From positions 44,338 to 108,337 of the forward strand of contig JBAQKY010000029.1 in NCBI GenBank assembly GCA_049301455.1: DNA of 64,000 nucleotides, given 5' to 3'. The notes under the pieces are model-generated. The model had not been told where the DNA came from, did not search any database, and saw only the letters and a program-made list of their open reading frames with translations. The translations under genes were made by a program, and so were the position numbers. The DNA is from JAUYMM01 sp049301455. GTDB taxonomy: Bacteria; Patescibacteriota; Microgenomatia; UBA8517. Numbering within the stretch: position 1 is the first letter of the stretch; every line of letters starts with the position of its first letter. Positions 51,307 to 59,273 of this stretch are shown piece after piece.

Positions 51307-52383
51307 ATGTCTAAAAAACCACTCTTTGATAAGGATATAGAGATACTGGACCTGTCAGGTAGAAATTTATCCGAACTGCCAACTGAAGTTGGGAAATTAT
51401 CAAAATTAAAAGTCTTGTTTTTGTCAAACAACCCATTTAAAGAAATCCCTAAAGAAATAATAAAACTTCAAAACCTTAGGTTCTTGGGTATGAAGTCCTG
51501 TAATATTTCAAATTTATCAGAAAATTCCTTGCCAGAGAGTCTTGAATGGCTGACGTTGACGGACAATAAAATAACCAAACTACCAAAATCCATTAAAAAA
51601 CTAACAAATTTGAGAAAACTACTTCTTGCTGGTAATCAGATATCTGTACTACCTGATGAAATGTTAAATTGTCAAAACATAGAACTCATGAGAATTTCTG
51701 CAAATAGATTTACAAAGTCACCAATAAGCTTGATTAAAAATCTATCCAAACTATCATGGTATTCTGATTCAGGTAATCCATTCTCAGTAAAGAACGATTC
51801 GGATATAAATCATTTTGATTATAGTGAGATAAAACTTGATTCGATCATTAGTCAAAATGCAAAAAATATTATTTACAAAGTTACATTTAATAACAATAAA
51901 TATGCATTAAAAGTTTTTAGCGGTATAGTAAATAGTGATGGGTATATTGTTGATGAAGTACAAATATGTGCAGGTCTTAAAAAACATCCAAACATAATTG
52001 AAACGAATGGAATTGTTGATGGAGCTCCAAACAATCAGATGGCTATGTTGATGGAACTGGTACCTGAGAGTTACAAAAAATTAAGTGATCCGCCAAGCTT
52101 TGAAACTTGTACAAGGGATGTCTATCCTCAAGGAATTAGCTTCACTGATAATATAGCAAAAAAAATATTAGATGGAGTAAAAAAATCTCTTAGTCATATG
52201 CATAAATTTAACATTTCAAATGGAGATGTTTATGGACACAATATTCTTTTTGATTTAGAGGGAAACATAAAACTTGGTGATTTTGGTGCCGCGACAAAAT
52301 ATGGCGATGATGAAAAAGGCATAAGGGAAGAAATGGATCTACGCGCGCTTCGTATTCTGTCAGATGAGCTGATGGCTAATTGA
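51307..52383 (+). CDS. Leucine-rich-repeat protein kinase-like fusion
   Basis: About 358 residues. Five to six LRRs (about 10-155) follow the bacterial pattern LxxLPxxI/LxxLxxLxLxxN. A protein-kinase-like domain (about 175-358) has Lys202 (YALKVF), Glu217 (VDEVQI), NGDVYGHN with Asp307 and Asn312, and Asp325-Phe-Gly (LGDFGAA). The HRD motif is NGD, the glycine loop is not recognisable, and the C-lobe is shortened after DLRAL. An upstream in-frame start at 51223 would overlap the preceding gene and gives unrelated sequence. The architecture is eukaryote-like and known in scattered bacteria. Substrate unknown. Confidence 0.82.
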   Translation: MSKKPLFDKDIEILDLSGRNLSELPTEVGKLSKLKVLFLSNNPFKEIPKEIIKLQNLRFLGMKSCNISNLSENSLPESLEWLTLTDNKITKLPKSIKKLTNLRKLLLAGNQISVLPDEMLNCQNIELMRISANRFTKSPISLIKNLSKLSWYSDSGNPFSVKNDSDINHFDYSEIKLDSIISQNAKNIIYKVTFNNNKYALKVFSGIVNSDGYIVDEVQICAGLKKHPNIIETNGIVDGAPNNQMAMLMELVPESYKKLSDPPSFETCTRDVYPQGISFTDNIAKKILDGVKKSLSHMHKFNISNGDVYGHNILFDLEGNIKLGDFGAATKYGDDEKGIREEMDLRALRILSDELMAN

Positions 52384-52407
52384 CATTCGTTCGATAAAGA
52401 ATAGAAT
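52380..52407 (+). promoter_or_regulatory. Promoter of the rml operon
   Basis: TTGACA (52380-52385), a 16-nt spacer and TAGAAT (52402-52407) end 7 nt before the ATG at 52415. The -35 box overlaps the stop codon of the LRR-kinase gene. Confidence 0.6.
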
Positions 52408-52414
52408 AATGTTC

Positions 52415-53272
52415 ATGAAAGGAATAATCCTTGCAGGTGGTTCAGGTACAAGGCTTTACCCACTTACAAAAGCTATAAGTAAACAGTTGATGCCTGTTTA
52501 TGACAAGCCAATGATTTATTATCCACTTTCGACCCTCCTTCTGGCAGGAATTAAAGATATTTTAATTATCTCAACACCAAAGGATTTGCCAAAGTTTGAA
52601 GATTTATTGGGTGATGGTAGTCAAATTGGTTGTAAGTTCTCGTATAAAATTCAAGAAAAGCCAAGGGGTCTTGCTGATGCTTTTATAGTTGGTGAAGAAT
52701 TTATTGGAAAAGATAAAGTAGCAATGATTTTAGGAGACAACATCTTTTATGGTGCAGGATTTGGAGAACAGTTAAAACAAAATACTGATCCAGATGGTGG
52801 AATTATATATGCATATAAAGTTTCAGACCCTGAGAGATATGGAATAGTTGAATTTGATAAAGATAATAACGCAATTTCAATTGAGGAAAAACCTAAAAAA
52901 CCAAAAAGTAATTATGCAATTCCAGGCCTTTATTTTTTTGACAATGATGTTGTAAAAATTGCTAAAAATGTTAAACCTTCAGACAGGGGAGAAATTGAAA
53001 TAACTTCAATACACGAAGAGTATCTTAAAAGTAAAAAACTAAAAGTTAAAATAATTGAAGGTGGGGTTGCATGGCTTGATACAGGAACATTTGATTCAAT
53101 GATGAAAGCTTCACAATTTGTTCAAGTTATACAAGAAAGACAAGGAATATTGATTGGTTCAATAGAAGAAATTGCATATAGAATGGGCTATATAAATAAG
53201 CATCAACTTCAGGAATTAGCACAGGATTTAATTAAAAGTGGTTATGGTAAATATCTATTAGATATTGAATAA
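52415..53272 (+). CDS. rmlA: Glucose-1-phosphate thymidylyltransferase
   Basis: About 285 residues. RmlA makes dTDP-glucose from dTTP and glucose-1-phosphate. Hallmarks are MKGIILAGGSGTRLYPLT, SKQLMPVYDKPMIYYPLS, LGDNIFYG, YGIVEFDK, EEKPKKPKSNYAIPGLYF and GVAWLDTGTFDSMM. I chose 52415 over the ATG at 52409: it gives the standard RmlA N-terminus and fits the -10 spacing used by other genes. rmlB and an rmlD-like gene follow. Confidence 0.95.
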   Translation: MKGIILAGGSGTRLYPLTKAISKQLMPVYDKPMIYYPLSTLLLAGIKDILIISTPKDLPKFEDLLGDGSQIGCKFSYKIQEKPRGLADAFIVGEEFIGKDKVAMILGDNIFYGAGFGEQLKQNTDPDGGIIYAYKVSDPERYGIVEFDKDNNAISIEEKPKKPKSNYAIPGLYFFDNDVVKIAKNVKPSDRGEIEITSIHEEYLKSKKLKVKIIEGGVAWLDTGTFDSMMKASQFVQVIQERQGILIGSIEEIAYRMGYINKHQLQELAQDLIKSGYGKYLLDIE

Positions 53273-53273
53273 G

Positions 53274-54296
53274 ATGAATAGAAAATTATTAGTAACAGGT
53301 GGGTGTGGGTTTATAGGAAGTAACTTTATTGGCTATTGGTTGAAAAAACATCCAAAAGACAAAATAGTAAATTTAGATAAACTAACCTATGCCGGTCACT
53401 TGTCTTCAACAAAAGATTTTAAAAATAACAAAAACTACAAATTTGTAAAAGGAGATACCGTTGATTCCAAACTTGTAGATAGATTGATGAAAGGTGTTGA
53501 TATTGTTGTTAATTTTGCAGCAGAAACACATGTAGATAGGTCGATTAAAGACCCAGATGTTTTTGTTAGGTCAAATGTTTTAGGAACACAGAATTTATTA
53601 AATTTTGCTTTAAAATATAAAATTAAAAGATTTCATCATATTTCAACGGATGAGGTTTTTGGAGAGTTACCACTTGGAAAGGGTAAATTCTCTGAAAATA
53701 CACCATATGATCCAAGAAGTCCATATTCTGCAAGTAAAGCTTCTTCTGATCATTTAGTGAGGGCATATCATCATACATTTGGATTACCAGTAACTATTTC
53801 GAACTGTTCAAATAATTTTGGTCCATACCAAGATACAGAAAAATTTATACCAAGAATGATTACAAATATTATGAAAGGAGACCCTGTTTTAATTTATGGT
53901 GATGGAAAATATGTTAGGGATTGGTTGTTTGTAGAAGACCATGTTAGAGCAATTGAAAAGATTTTGTTAAAAGGAAAAGTGGGGGAAACATATTTAATTG
54001 GTGGACAAACAAAAGATGTTAATAATTTAGAAATTGCAAAAATAATATTAAAAACTTTTGGAAAAGATTTTAAAACAAATGCAAAATTTATCAAAGACAG
54101 ACCGGGACACGATAGAAGGTATGCAGTTAACTGGACAAAGATAAATAGAGAGTTAGGTTGGAAACCAAAATATGATTTTGAAAAATGGTTGCAAAAGACA
54201 GTTGAGTGGTATATAAAGAATGAGTGGTGGTGGAAAGAAATGAAGAAGGTGTCTGAAGGTTTCTATAGCGGAGCTGTAACACAGTCTAAGAAATAA
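53274..54296 (+). CDS. rmlB: dTDP-glucose 4,6-dehydratase
   Basis: About 340 residues, extended SDR. The NAD-binding TGGCGFIGSNF, NFAAETHVDRSI, STDEVFGELP, the catalytic Tyr-x-x-x-Lys in SPYSASKASSDHL, SNCSNNFGPYQ and GRPGHDRRYA-like RPGHDRRYAVN are all present. It converts dTDP-glucose to the 4-keto-6-deoxy intermediate. A TTG at 53265 is in frame but overlaps rmlA; the ATG at 53274 begins just before the first beta strand. Four to six residues are added at the C-terminus compared with compact homologues. Confidence 0.94.
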   Translation: MNRKLLVTGGCGFIGSNFIGYWLKKHPKDKIVNLDKLTYAGHLSSTKDFKNNKNYKFVKGDTVDSKLVDRLMKGVDIVVNFAAETHVDRSIKDPDVFVRSNVLGTQNLLNFALKYKIKRFHHISTDEVFGELPLGKGKFSENTPYDPRSPYSASKASSDHLVRAYHHTFGLPVTISNCSNNFGPYQDTEKFIPRMITNIMKGDPVLIYGDGKYVRDWLFVEDHVRAIEKILLKGKVGETYLIGGQTKDVNNLEIAKIILKTFGKDFKTNAKFIKDRPGHDRRYAVNWTKINRELGWKPKYDFEKWLQKTVEWYIKNEWWWKEMKKVSEGFYSGAVTQSKK

Positions 54297-54299
54297 AAT

Positions 54300-55253
54300 A
54301 TGATTAAAAAAGACGAGAAAATACTAATATTTGGAAATGGCCAAATGGCTGGTTTTTACAAAGAATATTTTGATAGTATAAAAGTCGATTCAGTTATAAC
54401 AAACGCAAACGTTTTATCCACAGAAGAAATCACTAAGGCGATTGAAGAATATAATCCATCTGTAGTAATAAACACTGCAGCCAAGACAAATTTAGAATGG
54501 TGTGCAAACAATAAGCTGGAGGCATTCAACGTTAATGTGCTTGGAGCGAACAATATTGCCCAAATTTGCGATGAAAAGGAAATTTATTTCATACATTTCT
54601 CTAGTGGGTGCATTATGGGCAGTAAAGATGAGAATGATATTAAAAGTGAGAATTCCATTCCAGATCCAATTTCATATTATTCATGGACAAAAGTTTGGGC
54701 AGAGAATTTGGTAATGTTTAAAAAGTCGGACAAGTTTAAGTGTTTAATTTTGAGGCCAAGGCAGCCAGTTTCAGCAAAAATAAGTTACAAAAATATGTTA
54801 ATCAAGTTTTTAACTTTCTCAAAGTTTATTGACACACCTAATAGTGGTACTGTCTTAGAAGATTTAATGGTTTGGTCAGAGAAAATAATCGAGCAAAGGA
54901 TCACTGGTATCTTAAACGTTGCTAATAAAGGTTGGATTACTCCATACAATATTGGTCTTCTGCTTAGGAAACATGTTTTGCCTTCACTTCCTGTAAATAA
55001 AATTGAAAAATCAGAACTTAACACGTTAACACCAGAAAAAAGAGTTGACACTGTATTAGATGTTACAAAACTTGAGAGTATTGTTGGTCCAGTCAAAGAA
55101 TATTCAGAAAGACTTGAAGAAATAATAATTAATCTTGGACAGAATTTCAAAACACAGGATAAGGCTATGATTAAAACTGAACTTGAAAAAACATTAGAAT
55201 TTACAAAAACAAGAACTGTACCTAATGAAGTTTGGACTGAATTAATTCAGTAA
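54300..55253 (+). CDS. RmlD-like NAD(P)-dependent sugar reductase/epimerase
   Basis: A 317-residue extended SDR. The glycine motif is IFGNGQMAG rather than the usual TGxxGxxG, followed by PSVVINTAAKTNLEWCANN, NVLGANNIAQIC, FSSGCIMGS and the catalytic Tyr-x-x-x-Lys in YYSWTKVWAENL. Organisation is closest to dTDP-4-dehydrorhamnose reductase, and position after rmlAB supports this. No rmlC epimerase is in the window, so the final product (rhamnose or another deoxysugar) is open. The 3' end overlaps the convergent NUDIX gene by 32 nt. Confidence 0.72.
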   Translation: MIKKDEKILIFGNGQMAGFYKEYFDSIKVDSVITNANVLSTEEITKAIEEYNPSVVINTAAKTNLEWCANNKLEAFNVNVLGANNIAQICDEKEIYFIHFSSGCIMGSKDENDIKSENSIPDPISYYSWTKVWAENLVMFKKSDKFKCLILRPRQPVSAKISYKNMLIKFLTFSKFIDTPNSGTVLEDLMVWSEKIIEQRITGILNVANKGWITPYNIGLLLRKHVLPSLPVNKIEKSELNTLTPEKRVDTVLDVTKLESIVGPVKEYSERLEEIIINLGQNFKTQDKAMIKTELEKTLEFTKTRTVPNEVWTELIQ

Positions 55254-55740
55254 CTGCTTTTTTGACATCTTCCGTTCCTATCATCTCAGAGGAAATATCA
55301 TTTATTCTAAAAAATTTGAATTCGCTTGATTCGTCATCAGAAATTTTAATTCGATTATCATCATCTATTTTTGCCACGAAAATGGTCGAAATAGTTTTGT
55401 AAACAACACCTTTATAATCGTAATCACCATAATATGAATTGAAATAGCTAAAACTATCAGGTGAATATCCTATTTCTTCTAATGATTCTCTTTTTGCAGC
55501 TTCAATAAGTGTTTCGTTAGGATTTATAAAGCCTCCTGGAATACCCCATAGACCTTTGCCAGGATCGATCGACCTCTTTATAAGAAGTAGCTCACCGTTT
55601 TGATTAAACAAAAAAATACCAACTGATGGTTTAGGACTTACAAATATTCTAAAATCACATTTTGGACATAGGTATAGTGTTTCTGACTTTTTATCAAATA
55701 ATTCTCCACAATTTGAACAATATTTATATTGATATTTCAT
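55222..55740 (-). CDS. NUDIX hydrolase with N-terminal zinc ribbon
   Basis: A 172-residue protein. A zinc ribbon comes first (YCSNCGEL, then YLCPKCDF; two Cys pairs), as in NudC-type NAD pyrophosphatases, followed by a NUDIX box GGFINPNETLIEAAKRESLEEIGY that matches GX5EX7REUXEEXGU. It would hydrolyse a nucleoside diphosphate linked to another moiety. The SQPWPFPxS motif of true NudC is absent, so the substrate is unassigned. Confidence 0.88.
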   Translation of the reverse strand: MKYQYKYCSNCGELFDKKSETLYLCPKCDFRIFVSPKPSVGIFLFNQNGELLLIKRSIDPGKGLWGIPGGFINPNETLIEAAKRESLEEIGYSPDSFSYFNSYYGDYDYKGVVYKTISTIFVAKIDDDNRIKISDDESSEFKFFRINDISSEMIGTEDVKKAVTELIQSKLH

Positions 55741-55801
55741 GAAGTTTAAAAACTTATTTTACCACAATTTTAAGACTTGGAGAGAAATGGTTGATGAATT
55801 T

Positions 55802-56083
55802 TTATTTTGTTCTAGCAACTAGCCCAGGACATTCAGAAACATCCTGTGGTTGATATAAATTACTATAAGTATTTGTTTTGTATGTGACACTTACAACAGG
55901 TAAGACTCTATCATTTAAAGTGTCGTAATCTAGGCACTGAATATCTATTTTGGCTCCGGTTATCGTACCTTTGCTTTTGTTTATTACTTTCTGAGCGGAT
56001 TCTTGTACTTTCTTTTTGATTGCATTGATTACATCACAATTTGCACATTGAGGAAAGTGATTTGGGGTACTAATTTCTATCAT
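55802..56083 (-). CDS. Small hypothetical protein
   Basis: A 93-residue protein with four cysteines, including a Cys-x-x-Cys pair (HFPQCANCDVINAI). No membrane helix. A helix then beta pattern suggests a small alpha/beta fold. Unrecognised. TAAAAT on the minus strand (56095-56090) ends 6 nt before the ATG, supporting it as a real gene, and it lies 9 nt after trmD. Confidence 0.6.
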   Translation of the reverse strand: MIEISTPNHFPQCANCDVINAIKKKVQESAQKVINKSKGTITGAKIDIQCLDYDTLNDRVLPVVSVTYKTNTYSNLYQPQDVSECPGLVARTK

Positions 56084-56092
56084 TCCAGTATT

Positions 56093-56752
56093 TTACTCTC
56101 TCTTTCTCCACTTTTCAATTTCTGCGTGGTTGCCTGTAAGAAGAACTGGAGGAACTTTCCAATCATCGTAAACTTCTGGTCTGGTGTACTGTGGGTATTC
56201 TGAATCAAACCCTGTGTGAGATTCTTCTGCAAGTGACTCTGGTTTGATAACATCTGGAATAAGTCTTGTAACTGAATCTGCAATTACCATTGCAGGTATT
56301 TCACCACCTGTTAAAACATAATCTCCAATTGAAACTATCTCGTCTACTAAATTTTCATGAACTCTATGATCAATCCCTTCATATCTTCCACAAATTAGTA
56401 CAAGTCTTTTAATTTTTGAGTATTCATATGCTTTTTCCTGATTAAACTTTTCTCCACCTGCATCAAGTACTACAATTTTTGTACCTTCAGTGCCTTTGAC
56501 TGCATTAATTGATTTTAAGGCATTATCAATTACATCGACTCGAAGTATCATTCCAGCGCCACCTCCATATGGTTTATCATCTACGGTTCTTCTTTCATCT
56601 ATTCCAAATTCTTTTAAATCAACAATATTCAAATCTAAAAATTTCTTGTCTTGAGCACGCCACATAATAGACTCAGTCAGAGGACCTACAAACATTTTTG
56701 GGAAAAGGGTAATGATATCAATTTGTAGTGGTTCTTTGATTGTTGTTTTCAT
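56093..56752 (-). CDS. trmD: tRNA (guanine-N1)-methyltransferase
   Basis: A 219-residue SPOUT methyltransferase that makes m1G37 in tRNAs and prevents +1 frameshifting. The knotted SAM site is present: LICGRYEGIDHRV, SIGDYVLTGGEIPAMVIADSV. The catalytic Asp is in HTGFDSEYPQYTRP. Other markers are PYGGGAGMILR and the C-terminal VPPVLLTGNHAEIEKWR. TAAAAT on the minus strand (56764-56759) ends 6 nt before the ATG. The gene is not in the usual rpsP-rimM-trmD-rplS operon, but next to a glycosyltransferase gene. Confidence 0.96.
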   Translation of the reverse strand: MKTTIKEPLQIDIITLFPKMFVGPLTESIMWRAQDKKFLDLNIVDLKEFGIDERRTVDDKPYGGGAGMILRVDVIDNALKSINAVKGTEGTKIVVLDAGGEKFNQEKAYEYSKIKRLVLICGRYEGIDHRVHENLVDEIVSIGDYVLTGGEIPAMVIADSVTRLIPDVIKPESLAEESHTGFDSEYPQYTRPEVYDDWKVPPVLLTGNHAEIEKWRKRE

Positions 56753-56792
56753 CCTTGAATTTTACCATGTTTGAGGTGTAAAGTTTAAACAT

Positions 56793-57917
56793 ATGCAAAA
56801 AGTAGTAATTGTAATGCCAGTTTGGAACGAAGCTGGTAATCTGAAGAAGATGATCAAACAACTTCTTGAAGTAGAATTTCCAAAGATTGATGCAGACATG
56901 CACTTATTAGTTGTTGATAATCATTCTAAAGATGACACCTCAAAAGTTGTTGAGGCGTATGCCAAAAAAGACAAAAGAGTAAATATAATTCAACAGAAAA
57001 ATGATGGACTAGGGTGGGCGTATGTGTCTGGTTTTCAATATGCAATGAAAGAACTTAAGGCAGATGCTGTTTTGGAAATGGATGGTGATTTCCAACACCC
57101 TACTAGATTTGTTAAACCAATGGTGGATACATTCTTAGCTGGTGCAGATTATTGTATTGGTAGTAGATATGTAAAAGGTGGATCAATTCCAAAAGAGTGG
57201 GCATTATCACGAAAGATGGTTAGTTATTTTGGTAATCTATTTATTCGTTTAGTCTTACTTAAACCTTCAATTCATGATTTAACAACTGGGTTTAGACTCT
57301 CAAGGGTTAAAGGCGTTCTAGATCAAATTGATTTACCAAATTTAATGGAACTTTATAGATTTGCATATAAAGTTGATCTTTTGTATCAATCACTAAAACT
57401 ATCTAAAAAAACCGTAGAGGTTCCTTTAGAATTTGAATCTAGAACAATGGAGAAATCAAAATTTAGAATTAAAGAAATGATCTCTACATTTAAGGTTGCA
57501 ATAATATTAGGTATTAAAGATAAAATTAAGTTTATTAAATTTGGAATTGTTGGTGGAACTGGATTTGTTGTAAATTATGTTGCTTTAAGAGTTTTAAGAA
57601 ATTATGGACTTACTGAAACTTTCTCTTGGGCCCTTTCTACAGAATTGGCGATTATAAATAACTACATTTTTAATAATATCTGGACATTTAAAGATCAGGA
57701 GATAAAAGGATTAAAACAAACTATCTTTAAGTTTTTGCAATTTAACTTAACTTCAGCTGGAGCACTTTTGATTCAATCAATTGCAGGACCAATTGGTGTA
57801 AAGTTAGTTGGAGTGCAGTATGATGCATTAGTTTTGGCCTTTATTGTTCTGTTCTTGGTCCTCCCTTACAACTTCACAATGTACAATCTTGTCATTTGGA
57901 GGAAGAAGAAGTCTTGA
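56793..57917 (+). CDS. GT2 dolichol-phosphate-mannosyltransferase-like / GtrA fusion
   Basis: The protein has 374 residues. The GT2 domain (about 1-240) is of the DPM1 type: VVIVMPVWNEAGNL, LLVVDNHSKDDT, AVLEMDGDFQHPTRF with the catalytic Asp-x-Asp, DLTTGFRLSRV. From about 245, a GtrA-like domain of four helices follows (KFIKFGIVGGTGFVVNYVALRVL, IINNYIFNNIWTF). The fusion would make a polyprenyl-phosphate sugar and pass it across the membrane. The last 90 nt overlap, antisense, a small gene at 57828. Confidence 0.9.
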   Translation: MQKVVIVMPVWNEAGNLKKMIKQLLEVEFPKIDADMHLLVVDNHSKDDTSKVVEAYAKKDKRVNIIQQKNDGLGWAYVSGFQYAMKELKADAVLEMDGDFQHPTRFVKPMVDTFLAGADYCIGSRYVKGGSIPKEWALSRKMVSYFGNLFIRLVLLKPSIHDLTTGFRLSRVKGVLDQIDLPNLMELYRFAYKVDLLYQSLKLSKKTVEVPLEFESRTMEKSKFRIKEMISTFKVAIILGIKDKIKFIKFGIVGGTGFVVNYVALRVLRNYGLTETFSWALSTELAIINNYIFNNIWTFKDQEIKGLKQTIFKFLQFNLTSAGALLIQSIAGPIGVKLVGVQYDALVLAFIVLFLVLPYNFTMYNLVIWRKKKS

Positions 57918-58055
57918 ATCGTATACTTCAATTGTTTTTTTTGGATTAGCCATTGGTGGAAATTCGTATCTATATGAACCATCAGGCTGTAATATTTTAT
58001 ATCCAACTAGACCATATCTCTGTTTCTTTAGACGCCAATGTCTTGGTATTTCCAT
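57828..58055 (-). CDS. Small DUF35-like protein (EIPRHWR family), zinc ligands lost
   Basis: A 75-residue frame beginning MEIPRHWRLKKQRYGLVG, which matches the conserved N-terminus of DUF35-type acyl-CoA-binding zinc-ribbon proteins. At the place where these have two Cys-x-x-Cys pairs, this one has KILQPDGSYRYEFPPM with no Cys; only one Cys remains later (VHCEV). It is probably a real gene despite overlapping the GT2-GtrA 3' end by 90 nt on the opposite strand. Function unknown, and the assignment rests on the N-terminal motif from memory. Confidence 0.55.
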   Translation of the reverse strand: MEIPRHWRLKKQRYGLVGYKILQPDGSYRYEFPPMANPKKTIEVYDSRLLLPPNDKIVHCEVVREDQEQNNKGQN

Positions 58056-58116
58056 AATGTCAGTTGAATCTCATGTATAGAGTTAGTCTTTTAATGTTAT
58101 TAAAACCCACGAAGCG

Positions 58117-59250
58117 TTAAAGAAATGGTGCCCAATTGGATATTGGCATTGTGTTTTGAGATATGAAGGATAATGAATAGAGATAAATTGGAATTATTAA
58201 TACAAAGAGCGCTATCTTAAATTCTTTTTTAAGTAGATACTCTCTAAAACCAAGTATTAAGAACGGCACAACAGGTAGGGCATATCTTAATAAATCTCTG
58301 TGTGCTACAAAAAATAGTGGAACAATAAAGACAAGTGCAAAATAAAAATAGTTAGTTAATTTCTCTTGGTACAGTTTATATATTCCCAAGATTCCAATGA
58401 GATAGATAAATATAACTTCTTCTAGCCAAAATGTTCCTACCCATGGTTCATTTGCATTAAATATTTGAAATGGAGGGAAGAATAAATGCATGTTGTCTCC
58501 TGACTTAAAGTAAACCCAGAAATCACCTGTCTGAACCATGTAAAGTGAGAAAACCAAAACAACGCCTAATGGTATTAATAATAGTGGTAAATATTTTTGA
58601 TTAAATATTGCCTTCAAATTTTTAATATTCGTCACAAAAATTTGTAGTGCATAGGCTACAAATAAAAGGATGGCTGGTGATTTTGTTGTTTGTGCTAAAA
58701 GCCCCCACAAACCTGCTAATAAATATTTTTGTTTTCCAAAAAAGTATGTTGACGCTAGAATTGCTGCAAGAAATATCGGTTCAGGTGAACCTACTGACCT
58801 AACAATTAGCCATCTGGCTGGGAATATGGCAAAGATAAATGTTAGCCAAAATGAATTTTTTTCATCTAGATACTGCCTTGCATGTAGGTAGAAAAAGTAC
58901 AAAGCTAAAATCGATCCTGCTACTGTAACAAATAACATAGAGTATGGACTTCCTAAGAGCGGACTAAATGTTTTAATTAACATTGGAAACAATGGAAAAT
59001 GTGCAGAATAGTACTCATTGGTTAGTGGAAACTGATAATTTTTGCCAATCAGCTCAGGATTGTAGAGGGTTTTGGCTGCCACTATGTATAGTGGCCCATC
59101 GAAATTAGATACAATTGTGGTCATTCCTCCGTCAGGTAGTGGAATACCCCAAATTTTATCAACTCTGGCGAAAAAGGGTAGCCAAATCATGAGTGTTGGT
59201 AGAATTGCCATTAAACTAATCAGGCCCAAATTCTTTAGAGCATTTCGCAT
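58117..59250 (-). CDS. GT-C family membrane mannosyltransferase-like protein
   Basis: A 377-residue integral membrane protein with about nine helices. The N-terminal extracytoplasmic loop contains the family-typical acid (SNFDGPLYIVAAK), followed by FPLFPMLIK, SVGSPEPIFLAAIL and LLAQTTKSPAILLF, which resemble PIG-V/GPI-mannosyltransferase-II-like GT-C enzymes that use lipid-phosphate sugars. It would add a sugar outside the membrane from a donor made by the adjacent GT2 enzymes. It shares a palindromic -10 box with the divergent GT2 gene (23-nt gap). Confidence 0.8.
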   Translation of the reverse strand: MRNALKNLGLISLMAILPTLMIWLPFFARVDKIWGIPLPDGGMTTIVSNFDGPLYIVAAKTLYNPELIGKNYQFPLTNEYYSAHFPLFPMLIKTFSPLLGSPYSMLFVTVAGSILALYFFYLHARQYLDEKNSFWLTFIFAIFPARWLIVRSVGSPEPIFLAAILASTYFFGKQKYLLAGLWGLLAQTTKSPAILLFVAYALQIFVTNIKNLKAIFNQKYLPLLLIPLGVVLVFSLYMVQTGDFWVYFKSGDNMHLFFPPFQIFNANEPWVGTFWLEEVIFIYLIGILGIYKLYQEKLTNYFYFALVFIVPLFFVAHRDLLRYALPVVPFLILGFREYLLKKEFKIALFVLIIPIYLYSLSFISQNTMPISNWAPFL

Positions 59251-59256
59251 AATTTG

Positions 59257-59266
59257 ATGATATCAT
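59257..59266. promoter_or_regulatory. Symmetric bidirectional -10 box ATGATATCAT
   Basis: The 10-bp palindrome ATGATATCAT gives TATCAT on both strands (59261-59266 plus, 59262-59257 minus). Spacing is 7 nt to the ATG at 59274 and 6 nt to the ATG at 59250. It mirrors the site at 624-631. Confidence 0.65.
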
Positions 59267-59273
59267 AGTCTGT

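Noticed and set aside
58089..58105. Inverted repeat TTTTAAT/ATTAAAA as a terminator
   Set aside because: AT-only stem of seven pairs without G-C pairs; too weak to call a terminator.
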